64,000 nt of DNA. Origin: Limnomonas spitsbergensis (lineage: Eukaryota > Chlorophyta > Chlorophyceae > Chlamydomonadales). The stretch's first letter is position 1. Every line of letters starts with the position of its first letter. Location: NCBI GenBank assembly GCA_037349105.1, contig JAYJMM010000071.1, positions 558,001 to 622,000 on the forward strand, read 5' to 3'. Made by a program: the position numbers and the translations under genes. Below the pieces are notes generated by a model. The model ran no database searches, was not told the DNA's origin, and was given only the letters and a program-made list of their open reading frames with translations. This document shows positions 34,501-41,755 of the stretch, in pieces.

Positions 34501-37500
34501 CCTTTTTTGAGCTGGGCCCAGAGGTGTTATGTCATTGACTTGTCCACAGCTGACTCCACGCGCCTCGTGGCGTATTATGTAGACAGCAGACATTTGTGCT
34601 GGGTGTGGTGGAAATATGATTTGTGTCCGTAGGCTGCATCTGCATGAGTGGCCAGCTTTGGTAAGTGTGGGTGAATCTTACGCCGACTGGCCATGGTCAT
34701 GTGTCCTCTTTTAAGGCATTGTCCTCTGCCCAGGTGCATCATGAACTGGTCCACCACTAGTCCACTACATGGGTTTATATACAATGAGTGTGTTCTGACA
34801 ATGGTTTGTAATTCTGAGTGTTTCTTGAACTTGTACGCTCTTTATTTCCCACTTCTCCAGAGGTGTAACGTCATTGACTTGTACGCCCTGTTTCACTTCA
34901 TGGACCTCACACGCCCCTTGTTGCTTCCCCCCAGCGCCACCGTCAGTGCCCGCCGTCCATTGGCATTGGACCGGACGCTGCTGGACTACGAAGTGGACAG
35001 TGATGAGGAGTGGGAGGACGAGCCCGAAGGCGAAGATTTGGGAGACGGGGATGGGATGGTGAGCTGATGTGGGAGGGTAGGGTGTCTTGGAAGCCTGGTA
35101 TGGGAGTTTGGGATGGTGAGCTGATGTGGGAGGGAATGGGGTATTGGAAGACTGGGATGGGAGCATAGGACCTGCGGCAGGACTGACAACACTGGACCTG
35201 TCCAGATTGTAGCCGAGCCGCACAGCCACTGGCTGGTCCCTGCGACTTGCTTTCCTTCCTTTCCTCTTGTGCCTTCTCCCTTGACTTTCCTAGCTGACTT
35301 CATGTTTGCCGACGTGGCCGAGCTTTATTTGAGCAGGACCCAGAGGTGCAACGTCATTAACACTGGCTGGTCCCTGCGACCTGCTCAGGAGGAGGACGAG
35401 CCTGAAGCAGCCGCAGCTGATGCGGATGAGGAGGGCGGTGACGGCTTCTTCGTGGACGATGGCTACTTCTCTGATGATGAGGGAGTGAGGGACAGCCAGA
35501 TGGAAGCTGCAGAGGACGACCAGGGTGGGTGGGAAGCTGCCTGGGAGCTGCATGTGGGTGGGTGGGAAGCTGCCTGGGAGCTGTACGTGGGTGGGTGGGA
35601 AGCTTCCTGGGAGCTGCACGTGGGTGGGTGGGAAGCTGCCTGGGAGCTGTACGTGGGTGGGTGGGAAGCTGCCTGGGAGCTGCACATGGGTGGGTGGGAA
35701 GCTGCCTGGGAGCTGCACGTGGGTGGGTGGGAAGCTGCCTGGGAGCTGTACGTGGGTGGGTGGGAAGCTGCCTGGGAGCTGCACGTGGGTGGGTGGGAAG
35801 CTACCTGGGAGCTGTACGTGGGTGGGTGGGAAGCTGCCTGGGAGCTGCACGTGGGTGGGTGGGAAGCTGCCCGGGAGCTGCACGTGGGTGGGTGGGAAGC
35901 TGCCTGGGAGCTGCACGTGGGTGGGAAGCTGCCCGGGAGCTGCACGTGGGTGGGTGGGAAGCTGCCCGGGAGCTGCACGTGGGTGGGTGGGAAGCTGCCC
36001 GGGAGCTGCACGAGGGTGGGTGGGAAGCTGCCTGGGAGCTGCACGTGGGTGGGTGGGCGGTCAGTGTTTGTTTCAGTGCGCACCTCACCATCCATGGTAG
36101 GCTGGGGCCGTCACATGCACCCGAGCAGCAGGGCTTGCTGCACCAAGCCCTGCCGGCCACATGCTGGGTTTTAGCCGAGGTGTAGCTGAAGCGTCTTATA
36201 GTACGCCTCCACCCTTTCACCTTTGACTCGACGGATTCTGCCCCTTGGCAGGTGGGGAGCAAATCCAGGCAAGAGGGGGTGCGGGGAGAGGCACAAGCAT
36301 AGATCCCCGGCTGCAGCTGCTGCAGGCAGCAACGGATCGTGCGGCCCGTGGCAACCGATGCCTGGTCCTGATCCGTGACCCCAGCAAGTCCCTCACCTGC
36401 GACCACTGCCCCACCTTGGACCCCCAGGTGAGAATGGGGGAGAGGCGGTGTGGGTGTATAGCTCCCTCGGTGCATGGCTGTGGCATGCTAGGCTCTGGAA
36501 AGTGTGTTGCTGGACATGTGTCGCGGCTAAAGGCTGCGCCGAGTGAATGACTGCGCAAGTGTGACAGGCACCCTTTTACTTATTAAGGTGCCGTGACTTC
36601 ACGGATCTGTCTAATTCTTCTTAACTGCTAGGCTCTTGAAAGTGTGTAGCTGAACATGTGCATAGGCTGTCAGAACCTGGATTGGCTTGCGGCAGATGCG
36701 TTCAGTTGGAACATATGTATAGCTGAATATGTACGTTGGCTTGCAACATTTTTGTATCCCTGCAACACCTGGGTTGGCTTGCAACACCTGCATTGGCGTG
36801 CATGCCTTGCAGCTTCTGGACAGCCTCAGGCCCATCTACCTTCGGGGTGCCAAGCCCTCATCCATCAACATGCTGCCACCGCGGGATCCGGGCATTTACG
36901 CTGGCCTAGTCGCCTCCCTCTACGCCGCTTCAGCCTCTGCAGGACCCGCCATTCTGGCGGCAGCAGCAGCAGCGAGCGACAAGGCCAAGGCACCTCCCAC
37001 AGAGGGCGAAGCATCGGCTGGGGGCGGAGGGTTGGCTAGGGCCTCTCTGACGCCTGTGCATGGCTCAGGTAGGGTGCTTTTGACTGGAGCAATCTCCAAC
37101 CATCATGTGAGGAGGCCAACACGTAGCGCGAGACGTGTTTCCTAATAAGGGTCATGGTCTCATGGAGGATGCTCATGTTTCCATAGCGGCTGCCTCGTGC
37201 CAGTGTCAAGGCTCTTGCGGTTTTGGGCCTGACTCCTAACCCCAACTGCACAGCCTCCGCTGCTTGAATAAGGGTCAGCTCTGCTTGCATTCTCCGCTGC
37301 CCTTCTTTTCCCTACTGCCTGCCTTCACGGCAACTTCTCCAGATCTCATTTCTAGAAGGGGCTCTATCCTGAACCATCTCCGCACTAACTGCGTTTAAAA
37401 AATATATATATACCGTGTACCGTACATATATATATACCGTATATATAGAAAACCTTTTAGAAACAAGGTTTTCCTTAAAATAAGAAAAAATAATACCTGT

Positions 37501-39204
37501 AGCGTGCTGAAGGTCCCCAAAACCCCTGCTGCCTCCCCCTTACGCTCTTGAGCAGGGACAGACACTGCCGGCGCGCCCACGGCGGGAAGCGCCCCGGCCT
37601 CGGCTCATCGTTCCAAGGGGGGGCGACCCAGCACCCCCTTCCCAGAATCGATGGCAGCCGCTCTTTTGACACACGTTGAGGCCTTCGGCGGGAGCAAGAT
37701 AGGCCAGGTGGGTGCTGAACGCAGGGCCTCCACCCCATACAGGCCTCCCTTCCACGCACAAGATACGGTAATTCATATACCGTAGATTTGCTTTGCCTTC
37801 CCTCATAAGGCATTTGAGGTTGAAGGATCGATGGATATACAGCATATACTATTTATCGATTGTTAACCCCGATTCTCAGTCAGAAATTAAGAATTTTGGT
37901 CGAAAATTCGCCCTGAGGGCAGAATTAGAAGAAAACGTTTTTTCATACCAGAGGGAAGGCAAATCAAAGCTACGCTACTATTTATGTAATATGTAGTGTC
38001 CTTTATCCCCGCGGTCCTGCAACAACCCAGGCCAGTATGCATACCCTGAAGCCCTGGATCATATATATATTCATGTTCGAAAATTGGTACGAGCTGCATT
38101 GACACCTGGACATCCTGTACAAGATGTCCCAGTGGCAGTGCAGCTCGTACCAATGTTCTAAAAAGTCACTTTTCCACCCCCTTGGTGGGCAAGCGCGCTT
38201 CTGATGCCCCCGCGCCTGCTTCCGTCTCCTCCACCCTCCAGATGGTGGAGGGATTCCTGGCCGCCCACCCGGACGTCAGCCTCAGCAAGAAGGGTATTCG
38301 CGACGCCATCAAGGCCAAGGCCTCATTCGACCACAAAGCCTGCGCGTGGAAGCCCATGGCACCGCAAGCGGCTTCAGGGTCAGCTGCGTCTGGAGGTGCG
38401 GCGCTCGTTGAGGCGAAAGCGCCAACGCTGTCTGCTGTTGTGACATTGCCGTGCTCAAGTGGAGGTGTGCCGGGTACGGCAACAGCGACCCCATCTGGAG
38501 CTGTCCCTAGAGTCACCCCACCCCCGCAAGCCGGCGGGAAACTCGGGCCAGCGTCTGGTCCGATGGACATGTTCCTCCACATCCTCAATGTCAAGCCTGG
38601 CGCCGGAGCCGCATGTGGCCTAGCAGTTGGATCTAGCCAGGCCACGCCACTGTCGGCCCAACCAAACAGCAGCAAGCGGCAGTGCATGAACACTCCTCCC
38701 CACACGCCCGTTGCCAGTGGCTTGTTCCCGGGGCCGGGCTCCAATGCCGGCCTCTCCGCGTTGCCCTTTGGAACGCTGATGACTGCGCCGCGCCCATCCG
38801 GTCGACCCGGGATGGAGAGCGGCGTTGGCGAGGACGCGACAGCCAGTGGCTGCTTTACACCGGCGGGGGCTCTGCGGGCACCTGCCAACACGCCGATTGC
38901 ACCGCCCTCTGCTCAGCCAGGCGGGCAAAGAGACATGGCCGGGTGCGCGGCTTACAAGATGCTCTCCATGGCCTTTGCGGCTTCGACTCCACAGCCGCGA
39001 CCTGAGGAAGCTGCCCGGAAGCTGACGGAAGCTACTCCTTTGCCGCGGACCGGGGGCATCAAAAGGATTACTCCTGAACCGGTCAGCCAGTTGAAGCACG
39101 AGGGGGATAGGGAGGAGCGCACGGCCAAGCTCCAAAGAGCCGGACCTGGATCGAGCCATGTGGATCTGGTGGATGTGACTGCCATGCCTTCCTTGGGCAA
39201 ATGA
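22530..39204 (+). CDS. CAF-1 large subunit (p150 / FAS1), 19 exons
   Basis: Deposits histones H3-H4 on newly replicated DNA, bound to PCNA in the nucleus. Exons: 22530-22760, 23327-23701, 24478-24538, 24828-24929, 25474-26238, 26882-27030, 27862-27990, 28711-28803, 29169-29243, 30030-30104, 31393-31497, 32181-32353, 33496-33702, 34311-34421, 34935-35058, 35389-35524, 36252-36427, 36813-37068, 38144-39204. They sum to 4404 bp, or 1467 codons plus stop, with every phase matching. Visible domains: N-terminal PIP-like KITKFFSPLPSKRK (residues 4-17); Ala/Thr-Pro repeats in exon 5; a K/E/R-rich coiled region (about 605-712); RSWRRKLLHF...RPAFYGSF (exon 14); LLDYEVDSDEEWEDEP and DGFFVDDGYFSDDEG (exons 15-16), the family's acidic signature; and a winged-helix-like FLAAHPDVSLSKKGIRDAIK (about 1150). 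It is longer than animal or plant homologues because of low-complexity insertions. Exon ends with tandem donors (7, 9, 16) are the least certain. Confidence 0.93.
24265..24302. other. Near-perfect 18-bp-arm palindrome
   Basis: TAATACACTTTCTGGTTT, a 2-base loop, then its inverse with one mismatch. It lies in intron 2 of the CAF-1 gene, next to the 3' end of a minus-strand dispersed element. It may be a cruciform, a hairpin RNA, or a pair of terminal inverted repeats left by an excised element. Confidence 0.9.
24320..24462 (-). mobile_element. Dispersed SINE-like element copy
   Basis: On the minus strand: CAGTGTGCGCCAGAACAC, a GGGGACCGCCAGG block, GATGGTGGCCC, then GAGCAGCAGGGCTTG, in the family order. 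It lies in intron 2 of the CAF-1 gene. Confidence 0.6.
24911..25150 (+). repeat. ~72-bp repeat over the exon 4 donor, four copies
   Basis: AGCCAGGGGGACACAGCTG|GT-like segments start at 24911 (the true end of exon 4), 24982, 25055 and 25127. The last 20 or so coding bases and the donor are therefore copied three more times into intron 4, with decay increasing to the right. Confidence 0.9.
25615..25810 (+). repeat. Coding minisatellite in CAF-1 exon 5
   Basis: In-frame repeats of roughly 15-16 codons, each containing AATPP(K/N), five to six copies. They give an alanine/threonine-rich, probably disordered stretch of about 65 residues. Confidence 0.85.
26385..26550 (+). mobile_element. Dispersed SINE-like element copy
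   Basis: Family blocks in order: AAGGCCACCATTGGCAG, GGAACCAAACCCGGACTG, CGGCCCGAGCAGC, GGCCTCCGGCCGG, then an ATAGCTGACTTGAAG tail. It lies in intron 5 of the CAF-1 gene. Confidence 0.5.
27586..27889 (+). repeat. 92-bp repeat over the exon 7 acceptor, four copies
   Basis: CTGCATGCAAGGCTTGTCTG starts at 27586, 27678, 27770 and 27862, at a constant 92 bp. Only the last is followed by coding sequence that continues. Each copy is preceded by a C/T tract and CACAT, CACAA, CACAG, CACAG respectively, so the third copy is also a complete acceptor. Confidence 0.95.
27970..28105 (+). repeat. 26-bp repeat over the exon 7 donor, five copies
   Basis: CTGCAGACCCTAGAGCAG|GTCAGTCG recurs with GT at 27991, 28017, 28043, 28068 and 28094. 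The first is the modelled donor. Steps of 25-26 bp mean the later donors are out of frame with the first. Confidence 0.95.
29335..29455 (-). mobile_element. Dispersed SINE-like element copy
   Basis: Minus strand reads TTTCAGTGTGCAACAACA, a GCCGGGCGGCC block, GGAGACCAAAACTTGAC, then GGTAGCCTGAGCAGCAGCG. It lies in intron 9 of the CAF-1 gene. Confidence 0.55.
29485..29545 (+). repeat. Decayed copy of the 3' half of exon 9 and its donor
   Basis: GAGAAGAGGAAGCTGGCTGG..GAGAGGAAGTCTGAAGGGGTGGGTGGAG parallels exon 9's GAGAAGGCTCGAAAGCTGGC..AAGTG|GTGGGTGGAG at 29205-29255. It lies about 280 bp into intron 9. Confidence 0.6.
30127..30365 (+). repeat. 24-bp minisatellite, about ten copies
   Basis: Unit close to TAGCTGATGCACGCATGGGG plus CATC/CATG, in intron 10 of the CAF-1 gene, starting 23 bp after the exon 10 donor. 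The core TAGCTGA..CACGC matches the 21-bp satellite core at 12 of 14 positions. Confidence 0.9.
30720..30880 (+). mobile_element. Dispersed SINE-like element copy
   Basis: GGCCACTGGGCGGCCACC, GGTGGGTACCAAACCGGC, a TCCCTAGCAGCACAGCTTG block, CTCCGGCC, then a GTAACTGAAGCATCCTG tail. It lies in intron 10 of the CAF-1 gene. Confidence 0.6.
31550..31735 (+). mobile_element. Dispersed SINE-like element copy
   Basis: GGCAGGCCGCCCCGCCGC, TTGGGACCAAAGCTGGACC, AGCCTACAGCTGGCAGCCC, AAGCAGCCTGGC, then the tail ACATGTAGCTGAATCACAC. It lies in intron 11 of the CAF-1 gene and ends just before the repeat series that leads into exon 12. Confidence 0.65.
31824..32203 (+). repeat. ~67-72-bp repeat over the exon 12 acceptor, six copies
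   Basis: Acceptor-like segments resembling TTGCAGCGTTGTATGAGCAT followed by CACxCCCAG begin near 31824, 31899, 31968, 32040, 32107 and 32174. The last, TTGTAG|CGTTTCATGGGCATCACT, is the true exon 12 boundary. Divergence is greatest in the most distal units. Confidence 0.85.
32690..32940 (-). mobile_element. Dispersed SINE-like element copy
   Basis: Minus strand reads GGGCAGCCATCACTGGGCC, AAAGGGGACCAAG, GAGGCCTGGGCG, GGCCGTAGGCTGTGAG, then GCAGCTGAACTGTAGCTGG. It lies in intron 12 of the CAF-1 gene. Confidence 0.6.
33725..33885 (+). mobile_element. Dispersed SINE-like element copy
   Basis: TTTTTAATGCGCCCCAAACC, GCCGCCACTGGGCC, GTGTGACCAAAGTG, GCAGCAGGGCTCGCTGCACC, then a GATGAAGTGCGC tail. 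It starts 23 bp after the exon 13 donor of the CAF-1 gene. Confidence 0.6.
34010..35365 (+). repeat. Four copies of a ~55-bp intronic repeat (introns 13-15)
   Basis: Copies at about 34010-34070, 34482-34543, 34849-34881 (partial) and 35305-35365. Shared phrases are CG(C)CCACGCGGCC(A/G)AGC, TTTGAGC(A/T)GGGCCCAGAGG and TGTAACGTCATTGAC. They straddle exons 14 and 15 without entering them. Confidence 0.8.
35050..35160 (+). repeat. 57-bp duplication over the exon 15 donor
   Basis: GGGATG|GTGAGCTGATGTGGGAGG occurs at the true donor (GT at 35059) and again with GT at 35116. A weaker third copy follows. Using the second donor would meet the TGA in GTGAGCTGA, so it would not make a longer open product. 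Confidence 0.85.
35525..36058 (+). repeat. 30-bp minisatellite starting at the exon 16 donor
   Basis: About 18 units of GTGGGTGGGAAGCTGCCTGG plus GAGCTGCAC. The modelled donor is the first GTGGGT of the array, and every unit repeats that donor in the same phase. Reading through adds 10 residues per unit (core WEAAWEL) without a stop, until one 26-bp unit near 35925 shifts the frame. Confidence 0.95.
36070..36205 (+). mobile_element. Dispersed SINE-like element copy
   Basis: TTTCAGTGCGCACCTCACC, GGTAGGCTGGGGCC, CGAGCAGCAGGGCTTGCTGC, CAAGCCCTGCCGGCC, then GGTGTAGCTGAAGCGTCTT. It lies in intron 16 of the CAF-1 gene, directly after the 30-bp array. Confidence 0.65.
37448..37473. other. Small perfect hairpin (9-bp arms)
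   Basis: GAAAACCTT, eight bases, AAGGTTTTC, in intron 18 of the CAF-1 gene, just after a TATATA/CCGTA-rich stretch at 37395-37447. Confidence 0.7.
37780..37975. mobile_element. 196-bp MITE with terminal inverted repeats and TA flanks
   Basis: The ends are inverted repeats of about 25 bp, CCGTAGATTTGCTTTGCC.. and ..GGCAAATCAAAGCTACGC, matching at 24 of 27 positions when the flanking TA is included. The element is flanked by TA on both sides, as expected for a Tc1/mariner-type (Stowaway-like) target site. It has no ORF of its own. It lies in intron 18 of the CAF-1 gene. A weaker end-like match is at 33041-33063. Confidence 0.75.
38079..38158. other. Long imperfect hairpin across the last intron-exon junction
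   Basis: Two 36-nt arms (38079-38114 and 38123-38158) around an 8-nt loop pair at 31 positions plus one wobble; the outer 15 bp TTGGTACGAGCTGCA are perfect. The acceptor used for exon 19 (GCAG at 38140-38143) lies inside the right arm. Confidence 0.85.
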
Positions 39205-39648
39205 TTGACATGGGAGGACTCATTGTAGCATTAGCAGCGTGAGGGTTAACGAGCGAGGTTCAATGGCCGCAGGTATCGGGAATCAGGGTTTTGTGGCGGT
39301 TTGCCCACAATCCCGCATGACACCAAAAAGTTGGGTTCCATACAAAAGTTAGGTTCCATAAAAAGACTCCGTGGTTGTGTTCGGCGGGCATATTGTTTTC
39401 AACATTGACTTGTTGGGCCTACCATGCAATTTCCGTGCATCTACATGCAGGGTCGTAAGCAGGCCACGGACGACCATATTGGGGGGGGGCCATTGAGCTA
39501 TTTTGGAGTGAAGCCCAGTCCATGAGCAAAGTCTAGTTCCGTGACATGTTTTGTCTAACATTAGGCGTTGGGTTCGTCCCCAATTCACCCACTTCAGTGT
39601 AAGAGTCACCAGTGTTTGCCCTCCTCGTTCTTCAGTTCAAATTCGGTC

Positions 39649-39664
39649 TGTAATAGCATTGTAA
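39649..39664 (+). promoter_or_regulatory. Candidate TGTAA polyadenylation signals
   Basis: TGTAA at 39649-39653 and 39660-39664, about 445 bp after the CAF-1 stop. TGTAA is the usual poly(A) signal in volvocine green algae, so this fits if the host is one. The use of these sites is inferred. Confidence 0.35.
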
Positions 39665-40651
39665 TGCCCCTATTATCTTGATGCCTTATGAATGTTTATG
39701 TAGGGGATGTCTTCACGAGACAAGGAGGGGAGGGGACAGACGAGACTTCAAAGAAGGAGGGTAGGGGCAGAAGCAAGCGAGGGGGGGGGGGAGGCAAACA
39801 CAACTGGAAACCCCCCATCATCGAAAGTTGTTAAGCTTGACGAGAGATTTCGATATCTGGTCTTCAAATGTGTGCTGGCCCAGAATTATGCGTAGAAAAA
39901 GGGGGGTAACGTTGTGGGGGAGGGGGGGCCCAAAAATGGGTTAAGAAAAAAATGTTGACGTTACACCTTATTTTTAAACACCAGATTCAGACGAGAGCTT
40001 TACCGATGCGTTCCTCGAGGGAAATGCTGACGATTTGCATCGTACAATGTAGTATGTAATTAAACCAGACCCCCTAGACATACCGTTTTGGCAGTGGGGG
40101 GGGGCTCCACAACCCATACCACTGTTGCTGGTGTGCCCACTCTTCAAGTCAAGCAGTATACCGTAGTTGCTATGATCGAATCAATGGCTGCAGTCTGTGG
40201 CTTTTGTTTAAATGTGTTTAAAATGCATGGACTCTTCTCCCAGACTGGCCACATTGTCACGCCCGAGGCAGCAACTGATTGGCACACCTTGTCTACCTTC
40301 GGCCTGCGTGATCCATTCGTGGTGTCATTCTCATGCGACAGTGTGCCAGCCCTGGCAGAGCTCAAAGCAGACATGCTCCATGTTCCTACAGCTCAAATAA
40401 AGGGGCCTGGACAACGTGGGCAAATTGACGTCGGAGCATGCAGCTCGTGATGGAGACAGACAGAGCTGTATTGGCTGAATCACTACGCTAGTTATCCTAC
40501 TTCACTGCCGTAGCAGAGGAAAGCAGCTCATGAATACAGGCAAAAGCTGTAAACCACGAACATGAACTCTTCTTCATGGTTGACGGCAGTCAATGACAAA
40601 AGACCTCTAGGCCCTGGTTGGCGGAAGTGTAACTCGGGTCTTGTAACGGTC

Positions 40652-40897
40652 TTATGACACATCAAGTTGGGGTATGATCTCCGGGCCGATGCTTTGGGGT
40701 AGGCAGTTGATGCTGTTGAACTTCTTGATCGATGACTGCTCTGAAGACGAGTCAACCCACTCCTTAAGGCAGCCATGGCGGCCGACCCGTAATTCGCGGT
40801 CAAATAGAATACCAGAGGATGCACTTAGTGCGGTGACTTGCTGGGTCCGCTCCGGGTGCAGGGGGAGCGGGAAGAAGACATCCCCAAACTGCGCCAA
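40652..40897 (-). CDS. Possible terminal exon or ORF, unknown product
   Basis: An 81-codon minus-strand ORF (MAQFGDVFFPLPLHPERTQ..., ending IIPQLDVS). Composition looks protein-like, with few repeats, but I recognise no family and see no convincing upstream exon. It lies downstream of the minus-strand coiled-coil gene's stop, so it would be a separate gene or a transposon remnant. Confidence 0.25.
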   Translation of the reverse strand: MAQFGDVFFPLPLHPERTQQVTALSASSGILFDRELRVGRHGCLKEWVDSSSEQSSIKKFNSINCLPQSIGPEIIPQLDVS

Positions 40898-41120
40898 TCA
40901 GCAACTGACCTACAGCCGTTACCTCTTGCCGTACACATATGCTGGTGCTACAGAACGGAGCCTACAAGCAAGCGCAGTTGAACGCAGCTGACCAGGGGGG
41001 CCCTGTTGCACAGGATGTACCGAATACAAGTTTTCCGCAAGTTTTCGGCAACCTAGCGAGTGGCCTTTCGACAGTGCCACCCATATATTCCTGTTTTACG
41101 GCGAAACGCACCGCCTGCCG

Positions 41121-41125
41121 TTACA
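41121..41125 (-). promoter_or_regulatory. Candidate TGTAA signal of the minus-strand gene
   Basis: TGTAA on the minus strand, about 630 bp after the stop at 41756. If used, the 3' UTR would contain the whole 21-bp array at 41196-41705. Confidence 0.3.
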
Positions 41126-41195
41126 CCCGAGTTCTTTTTACGGTATCAGAGCACACATAATGGAATACAACGCTCATGCCATTATCGTTAATAAT

Positions 41196-41705
41196 CAGCG
41201 GAACCTCCCCTGCAATCAGCGGAACCTCCCCTGCAATCACCGGAACCTCCCCTGCAATCAGCGGAACCTCCCCTGCAATCACCGGAACCTCCCCTGCAAT
41301 CAGCTGAACCTCCCCTGCAATCAGCTGAACCTCCCCTGCAATCAGCTGAACCTCCCCTGCAATCAGCTGAACCTCCCCTGCAATCAGCGGAACCTCCCCT
41401 GCAATCACCGGAACCTCCCCTGCAATCAGCGGAACCTCCCCTGCAATCACCGGAACCTCCCCTGCAATCAGCGGAACCTCCCCTGCAATCAGCGGAACCT
41501 CCCCTGCAATCACCGGAACCTCCCCTGCAATCAGCGGAACCTCCCCTGCAATCACCGGAACCTCCCCTGCAATCACCGGAACCTCCCCTGCAATCAGCGG
41601 AACCTCCCCTGCAATCAGCGGAACCTCCCCTGCAATCACCGGAACCTCCCCTGCAATCACCGGAACCTCCCCTGCAATCACCGGAACCTCCCCAGCAATC
41701 ACGCT
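41196..41705. repeat. 21-bp minisatellite, about 24 copies
   Basis: Unit CAATCA(G/C)C(G/T)GAACCTCCCCTG, exactly 21 bp. The combinations AGCGGAA, ACCGGAA and AGCTGAA alternate along the array. Because 21 is divisible by three, frames on both strands stay open for about 200 codons. These are not genes. Confidence 0.97.
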
Positions 41706-41755
41706 CGTGAGTCTGATCGTCAAATCCCGTTGTGGGTGGGGCATCCACCAAGTCA

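Larger units (their letters stand above)
39205..41120. other. Region between the two convergent genes
   Basis: It contains G-runs (39481, 39781, 40097) and several ORFs I cannot assign: 39707-39895 plus (62 codons, basic then KLDERFRYLVFKC) and 40088-40450 plus (120 codons). The mix of plausible amino-acid content and lack of context suggests decayed transposon fragments. No gene model is supported. Confidence 0.4.

Noticed and set aside
35525..36185. ORFs of 191-218 codons on the plus strand (GSCLGAARGWV, KLPGSCTWVG)
   Set aside because: They are off-frame readings of the 30-bp minisatellite; only the frame joined to exon 16 is relevant.
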